NCBI GenBank assembly: GCA_020912385.1
Contig: CP087217.1
Coordinates: forward strand, 372,001-436,000
DNA length: 64,000 nucleotides
Origin: Neofusicoccum parvum
Lineage: Eukaryota > Ascomycota > Dothideomycetes > Botryosphaeriales > Botryosphaeriaceae
Direction of reading: 5' to 3'
The notes beneath the pieces are model-generated. The model had not been told where the DNA came from, ran no database searches, and worked only from the letters and a program-made list of their open reading frames with translations. Positions 55,130-64,000 of the stretch are shown in pieces. Positions within the stretch are counted from its first letter, which is position 1. Every line of letters begins with the position of its first letter. The position numbers were made by a program, and so were the translations under genes.

Positions 55130-55865
55130 ATGATCAACCCCACCTTTCTCGCCCAGAAGACGCGCTCGTGTACGGATGCCTCGGGACTTCGTGTGAGGAG
55201 CAATCGCTGACCCGCTGCGAAACAGCCGCCAACTGGTCCGATGCCAAGCGCCGCGTGCTGAAGGCCTACCGTGACTGGCTGCGAGCCGTACGTCCCTCCT
55301 CCCGGCATCAATCGCATTTCTCGAAGCTATTGCACAGATGAGTTGGGGGTGTGGGTGGAGCTGGAAGGCTGATTCGCGATACACAGGCTCCGGAGATCCA
55401 GACCATGTACTCGCTCAACTTCCCCGTCTCGCAGATCCGCACCAAGACGCGCCAGGAGTTCGAGCGCCACAGATACGTCAGCCAGCTACAGACCGTCGAT
55501 GTGTTGCTCCAGCAGTCGAATGCTGAGTTCCAGGTGCGTTCGAGATATGCTTTGTGGGTTGGGGATGGACCAGCAGGAGGGGCTGGGGCTGAACGGGACA
55601 TTTATGGTGGATACATGTGTGGACAATTTCGCTGATACCGGGATTGCGCATTGCAGGAGACGCTCAACTACTGGAAGCAGCTGAACCACGTCCTGAAGTA
55701 CTTCAAGGTCGAGGAGGACCCAAAGCACAAGCTGCCCAACAACTTCATTACCGGATTCCTGGAGGTCAGTCCGAGAGCACCAAAACGGATCCCGCGCAGT
55801 CGAACAACTGCAGCAATCAGAAGACATAGAAAACTAATGTTTTTCTCTCACAGGGTCGCAACTAG
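55130..55865 (+). CDS. NDUFA6: Complex I LYR-motif subunit NDUFA6 (B14)
   Basis: Exons 55130-55169, 55226-55287, 55387-55533, 55657-55764 and 55854-55865 give 122 residues. The last exon codes only Gly-Arg-Asn-stop, and the first only 13 residues. The chain reads MINPTFLAQKTRS, SANWSDAKRRVLKAYRDWLR (LYR-like), APEIQTMYSLNFPVSQIRTK, TRQEFERHRYVSQLQTVDVL, ETLNYWKQLNHVLKYF and LPNNFITGFLEGRN. This is the order of fungal B14 proteins, which bind the acyl-carrier protein and sit in the matrix arm of mitochondrial NADH dehydrogenase. Length is typical. Confidence 0.95.
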
Positions 55866-56037
55866 ATTCCCTTTTACCCCCGCCTCGAAGCCTGTACAAA
55901 TGCAAATACCAAGTTTTCTATTTTCCCACGCTGCTCGCTGTGCCGTAGCGCTTGCGTAGCCCTTCTCCATGCGCGCCAAAACGCCGTGCAATGCTTTCAA
56001 AGACTTTTCTTATTTCCCAGAAGAAACCAGGCCGGCT

Positions 56038-56597
56038 TCACTTGCGCGCGTTGAACTCGTCGCGCGCGACGGTGAACTTGTCGATGACAACGTCACACAG
56101 TTCGGCCAGGTCATCCAAACCTTGCTCCAGCACATCGTACACGCTGACGTCGTCTGTTCTGCCCGTCAGCCCAAAATTCGCCATGACCGGTCTCTCGCAC
56201 TTGTACTAACCGTATGTCTGGATACGGAGATTCATCTTGGTCTCGGAGGGGTGGGGAATCGAGTATCCACAGAACTCAACAGAGGGGCTGTAGGTAGACG
56301 TTAGAATCCTGCAAGAATGTAGTTGTGTGCAGCGTCGCCATACTTCTTCATGATTATGTAGCGCAGGGCGTTGCCCAAGGTGTGGTCCTCGTCCTCGAAT
56401 TCGAATGACGCAGCGGTGTTCTCGGATCCGGGCAGCTGTATTGCGCATCAGCTATGCTGTCTCTCCTTCTCTACGGCGATGGTGGTGCAGCATACCACGC
56501 GGATGCGCTGCTTCTCTTCGACCTCCTCCTCGGCACCGTTCTCGGTAACGACTCCGTTGGCAGGGGCGTCCTGCATCTCTTCGTCCTGTGATGACAT
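56038..56597 (-). CDS. RPC19: RNA polymerase I/III common subunit AC19 (RPC19)
   Basis: Exons 56597-56496, 56435-56344, 56287-56211 and 56153-56038 give 128 residues, all introns GT...AG of 56-60 nt. After an acidic N-terminus the protein has [57 protein letters not shown] and [20 protein letters not shown], the Rpb11-type dimerisation fold of AC19. It pairs with AC40 in the assembly platform of polymerases I and III in the nucleus. Length is typical (yeast 142). The start is an in-frame ATG after 56600. Divergent from HIS3 across a 270-bp shared promoter. Confidence 0.95.
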
Positions 56598-56760
56598 GGC
56601 GGGCGGCGGTTTTGGGTTCTTGGGAAACGCGGTGGTTTGCGCGGGCGTGCTGGCTGAGGAAGAGAGTCGCTGGGCAAAACTTGCGGCGAAGAACGGAGAT
56701 TTAAGGTTATCTTATCGTCCCGATCAGCGAAAAACGTCAGTCGCCCAATCGCATCCCCGC

Positions 56761-56766
56761 TGACTC
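56761..56766 (+). promoter_or_regulatory. Gcn4/Cpc1-type TGACTC site in the HIS3 promoter
   Basis: TGACTC sits 102 bp upstream of the HIS3 ATG in the divergent promoter shared with RPC19; a CCAAT box lies at about 56745. TGACTC is the core of the general amino-acid control site, which fits a histidine biosynthesis gene. Only the core is visible. Confidence 0.55.
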
Positions 56767-56867
56767 TGACATTGCCCGCCAGCGTCCATTGTCACTTTCT
56801 TCCAAGCTGCCTGCCCCTCTTCCAGGAACCCTTTTTCAGAGTCTTTTCGCTACAGCGCACAGCCACA

Positions 56868-57684
56868 ATGGCCGACCGGATACGCAGCGCCACCCTCAAT
56901 CGCGACACCAATGAGACCAAGATCCAATTGAGTCTCAACCTCGACGGCGGCGCCCTTGAGCCCGTCGGCGACCTGAACGGCGACGACGCAAAGGGCCACG
57001 CCGCCCAGGCCTCCAAGAGCCAGAGCATCGACATCGACTCGGGCATCGGCTTCCTCGACCACATGCTGCACGCCCTGGCCAAGCACGCCGGCTGGTCGCT
57101 GAGACTGCGGTGCCGCGGAGACCTCCACAGTACGTCGCGCCGCCACACACACACACATGCACACCCCCGCCGGGACACACGAGCTCCCCCTCCCCCTCCC
57201 ACCCCCGCGCCGTCTGAGCGCGCACGCGCGCCCGCACTCCAGAGCCGTCCAGCTAACCCGGGCCGCGCACGCAGTCGACGACCACCACACCGCCGAAGAC
57301 ACGTGCATCGCGCTGGGCATGGCGTTCAAGCAGGCGCTGGGCGGCACGACCGGGCTGGCGCGCTTCGGCAGCGCGTACTGCCCGCTGGACGAGGCGCTGT
57401 CGCGCGCCGTCATCGACCTGTCGAACCGGCCGTACAGCGTCGTCGACCTGGGGCTGCGCCGCGAGAAGATCGGCGACCTGTCGTGCGAGATGATCCCGCA
57501 CTGCCTGCAGTCGTTCGCCCAGGGCGCCGCCGTCACGCTGCACGTGGACTGCCTGCGCGGCGAGAACGACCATCACCGCGCGGAGAGCGCGTTCAAGGCG
57601 TTGGCGGTGGCGACGAGGATGGCGACGGCGAGGGTGAAGGGGAGGGAGGGGGAGGAGCCGAGTACGAAGGGCGTGTTGTACTAG
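56868..57684 (+). CDS. HIS3: Imidazoleglycerol-phosphate dehydratase (histidine biosynthesis, step 6)
   Basis: Exons 56868-57129 and 57275-57684 give 223 residues. The intron (145 nt) carries a CA repeat near 57145. Signatures: [39 protein letters not shown] (first metal-binding His pair), [14 protein letters not shown] (second DDHHxxED motif), [13 protein letters not shown] and [20 protein letters not shown]. The enzyme binds Mn, converts imidazoleglycerol phosphate to imidazoleacetol phosphate, and works in the cytosol. The last 25 residues (Gly/Glu/Arg) are poorly conserved. Length is typical of fungi. Confidence 0.97.
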
Positions 57685-58699
57685 GAGGGTGGGGGAAGGT
57701 GAAGAGGAGATACTTGTGGAGGGATTATGCGTGGTCAAGGTTGGGTGCCGTTAAGGCCGACTTGACAGCGACGGTTCGAGGGATGGACCCTTGGAGAATC
57801 AATGATAGAATCAGCACGGTTGATGCCAGGGTATTCGTGGTAACAAAAACCAGTTTCTGCAGAGATGGATGTATAGGCTAAGCGGCAAACAGTTCTTTTC
57901 CAAGTCTTCGTTTCCCACACGATGAAGTGATCATCTGTACAGACGAGATTCCCCAATATTAAATCGACCCTATATACTCATCCAAGAGCTTTACAATTCT
58001 CTGCGTGGACAATCTGATCTTAACATAATCGAGCATGATCGCAAGGTAAGAGCATGAAATACCACGCTGTAAAAAATCGACAAAAAGCAACCGAAGCCCA
58101 TAGGCTGGGCAAGCGAGCAGTGACTATTGATAGAATTGATCAGCTCGACATATGAGTATACTCGCCTCTGCTGGGACTCAAATTCGAACCGCACAACGAT
58201 GTGAGCAGTCGGTTCGGGAACTCTTGAGACAGAGAACCTAGCGGGTTTTGTGCATCAAAGGTTCGTCATGAGGCCTCCACTACTAGTCATGCCAACAGAT
58301 CAGCTTATTCGGTATATAGGGCTGCGTACTAGAGTGCGTAAAGTCGTCGCACGGTGCGCCACGGGGAACGGTTCTCGATATAGTATGCAATGCCACAGCC
58401 GGGTATCGGCAACCGCATACCGGCTATAGGCTATTTATGAGCGCAAGCACCACCATGGCCACTTGTCAGACAGGATCGCGGGTCATCATGCGCCCGGCCG
58501 GCTTGCTTCGTACAACGTGGGGTAAAGCTATCCGGAATTTGCCTGCTCCGCTTTCCTTCCCAAATCAGAATGCGGGGCGACGGTCAGCTATTTCTCACCG
58601 AGGTTTCCGCTTACAAACGGTTACATATAGAACCTCCACGGCCGTGGACTGGCACCAACAATCCAACCAGCCCATTGTTCGGCACTTGAACCAGTCACT
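57685..58699. other. Intergenic between HIS3 and the second zinc dehydrogenase
   Basis: About 1 kb. No convincing frame. A GGTTCGAAT stretch on the minus strand near 58170 looks like a tRNA T-loop, but no cloverleaf forms. Confidence 0.45.
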
Positions 58700-60114
58700 A
58701 TGAGAGCGCTCAGGTCGTATGGAGCAGGAGACATCCGTGTCGTCGACGTGGACGAGCCGACACCCAGCGATGACAAGGTCATCGTCGAGGTGGAGTGGTG
58801 CGGCATCTGCGGCAGCGACCTGCATTTGTGGCACATGGGTACGTTCTCTTTCATCGATCTTCTTCTTCTTTTCCTTTCTTTTCTCTCTCTCCCTTCTGTC
58901 CGTAAGGGAAAAAGAGAAAACGAAGAAACCCGAGCCCCCCTCAAGAACCAAGCCCACTGAAACTAACCCCGCGCCCGCCCCAAAACAGGCCCGCAGAACA
59001 TGCTCAAGCTGGACCCTTCGCACACGGCCGCGCACCCGCTGATCATGGGCCACGAGATCGCGGGGCGCGTCGTCGACCCGGGCGGCTCGAGCCTGGCGCG
59101 TGGCGCGCCCGTCGTGCTGGACCCGCGCCTCACCTGCGCCGCGTGCCCGCAGTGCACCGCGCCCGACCCGGCCGACGGCGAGCCGCGCAGCCACGGCTGC
59201 GCCCGCGGCATCAGCTTCGTCGGCTTCGACCCCGCCGTCCAGGGCGCCGGCTTCGCGGAGCGCCTGGCCGTCGCGCCAAAGGCGTGCGTCGCGCTGCCCG
59301 TCGACAGCGTGCTGGGGCTGGAGTGCGCGGCGCTGGTCGAGCCGCTGGCTGTCGCGTGGCATGCTGTTAAGAGGGCGGGCGTGGGGAGGCCGCCGTGGGT
59401 GGAGGGGACGGTGAGGGGGAAGGGGGCGGGCGAGACGGCGGTGTTGGTGGTTGGTGGGGGGCCTGTGGGCGTGGCGATTTGTCATGTGTTGAGGGCGTGG
59501 GGTGTGGGGAAGGTGGTGGTGAGCGAGCCGTTGGAGAGTAGGAGGGAGGGGTGCAGGGGGTTGGTGGATGAGGTGGTGGATCCGGTGAGGGAGAGCGTGG
59601 TGGAGAGGTGCAAGGAGTTGACTGGGGGGAGTGGCGTGGATGTGGTGTTCGAGTGTTCGGGGAGCCCGAGGGTGGTGGAGGATGTGTTTGGAAGTTTGGG
59701 GTGGAGGGGGACGGTGGTGGTGGTGTCGTTGTGGAAGGGAGATGTGAGCGCTCTTGGTTTCGGATGTCGACTTGTGGGAGATTTGCTGACACTCGTGTGG
59801 GTGTAGATTCCGGTTCCTTTTCCGCCGCTGATGTACAGGGAGACCAATGTCACGGCGTCATGTGCGTACAATGAGAAGGATTTTGAAGAGGTTGTGAAGG
59901 CTTTTTCAGAAGGTAAGTTTCTGGAGAAGCCGGATGATAGTGGAAGTTCGGCTCAGCTCACAATTTTGCAGGAAGGTTCAAAGGTGTAGAAAGCATGATC
60001 ACTGCGCGAATATCTTTGGAGGATGTGGTGGAGAAGGGGTTTGGCGCGCTCGATGACCCCAACAACAGCCATGTCAAGATTCTGATTACTCCGAAGAAAG
60101 CCAACCTCGTGTAG
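58700..60114 (+). CDS. Zinc-containing polyol/2,3-butanediol-dehydrogenase-like MDR
   Basis: Exons 58700-58838, 58989-59743, 59807-59912 and 59972-60114 give 380 residues. Catalytic-zinc site: WCGICGSDLHLWHM and PLIMGHEIAGRVVDPG. A structural-zinc-like loop TCAACPQC follows. SFVGFDPAVQGAGFAERL, the cofactor motif VLVVGGGPVGVAICHVL and VDVVFECSGSPRVVEDVF are sorbitol/butanediol-dehydrogenase-like. The C-terminus has GRFKGVESMITARISLEDVV. The 5' half uses C-rich and the 3' half G-rich third positions, an abrupt switch near 59350. NAD-dependent oxidation of a secondary alcohol is likely, substrate unknown. Confidence 0.88.
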
Positions 60115-61143
60115 AGATAGGCAGCCTTGTTAGGTAATTTTTGAATGTCAAGGTGAATTCACCAAGGAGTAGAAGCGTTCGAAGTTTGTCCCAATACACG
60201 CACACCCTCACAGGCAGTCCAAGCATTCATCCAGCTATAAACGCGCAATAGAAGAAATCCCAGCCTCATGCGGATGAACACGTCCCCGACTGACCTCACA
60301 CTCCGCTTGCAAAAAGATTTTTGAGTGGAAGTAAATGGTCCAAAGGATTTTGCACTTGGTTGGCTATACGGGATTAGTGCCCTGTTTTTGGCCCCCCACC
60401 CCGAATTGGCTGACCGGCGTTTATCGACCGCCGGTGGCCACAACGCGAAACACCGCTGCCTAAATATTTAGGGTTCGCCTGCTATTCTGTACTGACACGC
60501 GTATTTCATAAAAATATTACCATCTTCTCGTGTCAGAAAAGACTATACAGGGTTATACAACGTCGTAGAAGGGTAGCCAACGGAAGTGAAAGAATCGGAA
60601 TAGGGTAAAACGATAGGTAACAGGATGAAAGGCTATAGGGTGAAGAGAGCTTAGGTAAAGATCAACAAGGTGGAAGATAACCGGGCGGAAGACAGCGCGC
60701 GAGAGGGCAGGTAGCAGGGTGTAAAGCCAGAGATGACGGAGTGCTTTCTAAAGTTACGGTAGAGGTGTGATATTATTCAGAAGAACATGGAACTGCTAAA
60801 GAAGGAATATGGGGTCAGATGAATACCGAGAAACAAATCATGGGGAGAACAGGGTCCAAGATGGCAAAATCAAAGAACCAGAGGATTATATCCCTGCATC
60901 AAGTGCACATCTCCTCCGCAATTGCGGCAATCACATCCTCACATGTGCGGCATTAAACAACTTCCTTTAGCCTTGCACTTGAGAGTAGAGCATCTGTCTA
61001 GAGTCTCTATTTCTTTTTCATTCTCAAGGCCTCCCACGTGTCGTCACCTCCAAATCTCCAACTCATTCCTGCAGGCTCACAAAGTCACTGGTTTCCAGCA
61101 CCCCGAGCTCATCTCCAGCAACCACATCCATGGATACGTGACC
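60115..61143. other. Intergenic upstream of the HET gene
   Basis: About 1 kb, AG-rich on the plus strand around 60530-60720. The HET frame is open upstream (an in-frame ATG at 60943), so the protein could begin earlier. No other gene seen. Confidence 0.45.
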
Positions 61144-63452
61144 ATGGAAGAAACTGCGGAAGTCAGCACTGAACCGTCGCACTCCACGCTGAGGAATGCC
61201 TCTTTCTTCTGCTCGATGTGCCAAAGAATCTTCGCCACGCCAAACCCAAACCGCAAACAAGCCCACTATGGGACTTGGGCAGCGTTGATTGAATCTGCTG
61301 CTTCAGGATGCCTCCTTTGCAATCAAGTAGCGGATGGCATGCTTCGAGCTAGAGAAGATGTACTTGTCTGCATCCTGAAGATTGATACAGGGATGAACAA
61401 GGCCGAGCTACTTTGCGAGTTCCTCACAGATGAAACGATGTCTGAAGGGGTATTCTACGTCTACGCATCTCCCAGTGGCATACTTAGTGAAGCTTATTCT
61501 CACCGCATTCCTATGGCGTTCACAATATTCAAGTCATCCAGTAAGTGTTCAACTGGGAAAAGAGCACGGGTCTGAAATATTGCAACGGGAAGCGCATATG
61601 CTCAGGAAGCTTGGGCATCCTGCCAGATGCAGAAGTGCAGACAATGTTGTTATAGACGCATCTAAACCAACGCTCAAACCCCCTATAATGACATATTCGC
61701 TATTTCATTATCCTTATAAGTTGTGACTGTGTTATATCACCACCGCATCTACTTATGCTGATATCCGCAGGACTCCGAAGAGAGCACACTGTTCCGAGGT
61801 CGATACGAAATTCAATCGGAGATCTTTCACAAAGAACCAACAGCGAAGCAACGTGGCGTGTTATATCGCAATGGCTATTCAACTGCTCAACAAGCCATGA
61901 GCCTTGCCATCGATGCACCGGAAAACCCTCGTGGATGCCCAGCAGGGTGATTGATGTTCAGACTGGCTACAACTCTGATATCAGCATCGATCGGATATAT
62001 TTGGTGACGACGGACGGAGGGATTCCTCGTGACAGATACACAACACTTTCGCATTGCTGGGGCGGATGTGTGTCTGCAAAGCTCACCAAGGCTACACACA
62101 ATCTGTTTGAGAGCGGGTATCCAGTAAACGCGCTTCCGAAGACCTTTTCCGACGCAGTGATCATTACGAGAAGACTTGGGATAAGGTATCTCTGGATCGA
62201 CTCTCTGTGTATCCAGCAAGACTCCAAAGAAGACTGGACGAGAGAATCCCAAACCATGGGTGCGGTATACAGCAATTCCTGGTGCAACATTGCCGCATCT
62301 GGAGCTAAAAGCTCATCGGTCGGATGCTTCTTCAGTCGAGAAATCAAGTCCACACATCCGTTTGAGGCAGATCTTCTGTTTGGCAAAGGACCGAGCCGAA
62401 GATTTACGCCATACATATTCACAAGGGATGAGTTATGGAGGCAGTATGTCCACAACAGTCCCCTTGAGAAGAGAGGATGGGTCCTGCAAGAACGGGTACT
62501 GTCTCCTCGCCAGCTGAACTTCACTCGAGCCGGCGTCTTTTGGGAATGCAGATGCCGGTCCCTTGCCGACTACTTGCCCGACGGGCCTCACTTCCAAGAA
62601 ACTGCCTTCCCTTACAAAAGGTTTGCTCGGAACCTGGAAGACCTCGCCAGCAGCGGATCACCGAGCAACGAGGGGGTCTCGAGGGCCTACCATGAGTGGC
62701 GCGAAATGGTCTGCCTCTATTCCAAAATGAAGTTCACGAAAAGGACGGACAGGCTCGTTGCCATTTCCGGGTTGGCCAGGAAGATGCGAGCGGTGGTGGG
62801 AGACGAGTACGTTGCGGGCCTGTGGAGAAGCAGACTGCTTTCGGAGATGTGCTGGGAGTCTCTGTTTCCTCGGACCTCTGGCGATTCCCACCACGAAGCC
62901 TCCAGACCACGTCCATTGCTGGCGCCTACCTGGAGCTGGGCGTCAACCATGTTGCCAAATGTCTTGAATGTTGACGAAAGTGATGGCGCGCCCGGGTTTG
63001 ATGCCGTGGCTGAAGTCCTGGAGGTGAAGCTTGATTATCTGACGGAAGACCACACCGGCGCGGTCGTCGGAGGTCATCTACGCCTACACGCCATGCTCTG
63101 GACCGCCTACCTACCCGATAGCAAGGATGACAGGTCTCCGCGCAAACATATCACGATCCAGGCCTCAGAAAGCTGGGTAAGAGACGCCGAAGCGGTCCTG
63201 GATGAAGGTGTTTGCAAACAAGATGTCGGTCAGAACGTCCCCTGCATACCGCTTTGCTTTGACGGTTACAAAGTTCATGGACTGCTTTTGCGGCCGATCG
63301 ATGATAAACGAACAGGGTATGAGAGGATTGGCAAATGGTACTTTGGTATTAGCCGTGACTGGCAACCCGTGGAAAAGTCCTGGGCCGAGTGGCGGAGATG
63401 TTTGTCGGAGGTAGCAAAGGTTCGGGCTTGTCAGAAGATTCTGATATATTAG
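61144..63452 (+). CDS. HET-domain (heterokaryon incompatibility) protein
   Basis: Exons 61144-61540 and 61771-63452 give 692 residues. The start is taken at GACCATGG; an upstream in-frame ATG is at 60943. A Cys-rich lead (FFCSMC, GCLLCNQVAD) precedes the HET core: YTTLSHCWGG, TFSDAVIITRRLGIRYLWID, SLCIQQDSKEDWTRESQTMG and VYSNSWCNIAASG, then the downstream family block KRGWVLQERVLSPRQLNF and VFWECRCRSLAD. A late LAPTWSWASTM is also typical. The 230-nt intron may hide a small exon. The family triggers regulated cell death after fusion of unlike strains or other self/non-self signals; whether this copy is active is unknown. Confidence 0.92.
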
Positions 63453-64000
63453 TTTGCGGGTTGGTCCAAAGCGGGGAAGATACACAATCTTTACACACGA
63501 ATAGTTGAAGTGCTCGCTTGGACGCGTATGTTCAGTCAAAGGAATATCAAACTCCTCTCGATGAATGCATCAACTGCCTACGGGGCTATGCACGTGCTGT
63601 GATAGTTTCTGAACTCAACTCGTACCCTTGATTGTCAACTCCATTTTCAAATGATACTTTGTTATTGCCGACCACTCGCCGAGAAGCGGAGATTCCAAAT
63701 TCGTAGTGCTGCCATTACACAGCCACTATCTGCTTCCGATCATCTCTACCGTCTGCGATATGGTGACCTAAAAGCGACTCGCGTAAGTGTTTCATCTGCA
63801 CGCTGGCGATGCTTAACGGCGTGATCTATCGGCGTTGCGGCAGCAGTGTCGTTCCGATCCAGGCCCAATATCACAGGGTGATAATGGGCGGCACGTGGGA
63901 TCGGCTCCAAGGCGCCCGGCACTACAAGCTTAGCTCCCGCTGTATAACAGCCACAGCAGGCCGAACGCCGAGACACGGCGGATAGTCGAACTTCTCTATT
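63453..64000. other. Downstream of the HET gene, no gene
   Basis: Probably 3' UTR and intergenic DNA. A weak hairpin-repeat-like pair lies at 63503-63576. Confidence 0.4.
63503..63576. repeat. Possible diverged hairpin repeat, copy E
   Basis: Left arm starts AGTTGAAGTGCTCGCTTGGA. The right-arm complement reads CAGTTGATGCATTCATCGAG. Both resemble the GTTGAAGCATTCGTCCGGA consensus but pair poorly. Confidence 0.3.

Noticed and set aside
58130..58200. Minus-strand GGTTCGAAT as a tRNA T-loop
   Set aside because: Flanks do not form a 5-bp T-stem and no acceptor or anticodon stem follows.

Overview
The window is nuclear DNA of a filamentous ascomycete (Pezizomycotina). Most introns are 40-130 nt with GT...AG ends and CTAAC-type branch sites, housekeeping genes are dense on both strands, and typical Pezizomycotina families occur: a HET-domain protein, an ankyrin protein with the fungal NLR-type N-terminal domain, F-box-like LL-x-RELR proteins and ToxD/LovC-like reductases. 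A Dothideomycete is my guess, but the sequence alone does not prove it. Exon joins were worked out by hand. Each multi-exon model that I call intact sums to a whole number of codons.

Layout. 1-9.2 kb: 3' half of an ABCC transporter, a decayed glutathione S-transferase, a six-exon ankyrin protein (minus) and a low-complexity hypothetical. 9.2-19.1 kb (accessory): a MITE-like inverted-repeat element, a single-exon ToxD-like oxidoreductase, a two-exon RELR-type protein, a secreted periplasmic-binding-protein-like gene with a GC-AG intron, a broken fungal membrane-protein gene carrying an exact 28-bp tandem repeat, and a small MGCGSS... Gly/His-rich protein. 20.7-27.3 kb: a tautomerase divergent from mitochondrial SSB (RIM1), a six-cysteine small secreted protein, and a 670-aa hypothetical whose reading frame continues in phase past its stop. 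27.6-45.5 kb (core): MTO1, INO80 divergent from BRX1, two F-box-like genes, a zinc alcohol dehydrogenase with a 6-nt microexon, and ARB1. 45.5-50.25 kb is a 4.8-kb stretch with no convincing gene. 50.25-57.7 kb: a forkhead factor, then BUD31 divergent from NDUFA6, and RPC19 divergent from HIS3 with a Gcn4/Cpc1-type TGACTC in the shared promoter. 58.7-63.5 kb: a second zinc dehydrogenase and a HET-domain protein.

The genes do not form one pathway. Themes recur: ribosome and RNA-polymerase biogenesis (BRX1, ARB1, RPC19), chromatin and transcription (INO80, forkhead), splicing (BUD31) and mitochondrial function (RIM1, MTO1, NDUFA6). I found no biosynthetic cluster, CRISPR, rRNA or convincing tRNA. 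The most unusual items are a candidate family of roughly 55-75-bp hairpin repeats in intergenic DNA, the MITE-like element, the 6-nt microexon, the GC-AG intron in a bacterial-looking solute-binding protein, and two genes with in-frame stops. I did not find a clearly new multi-gene system.
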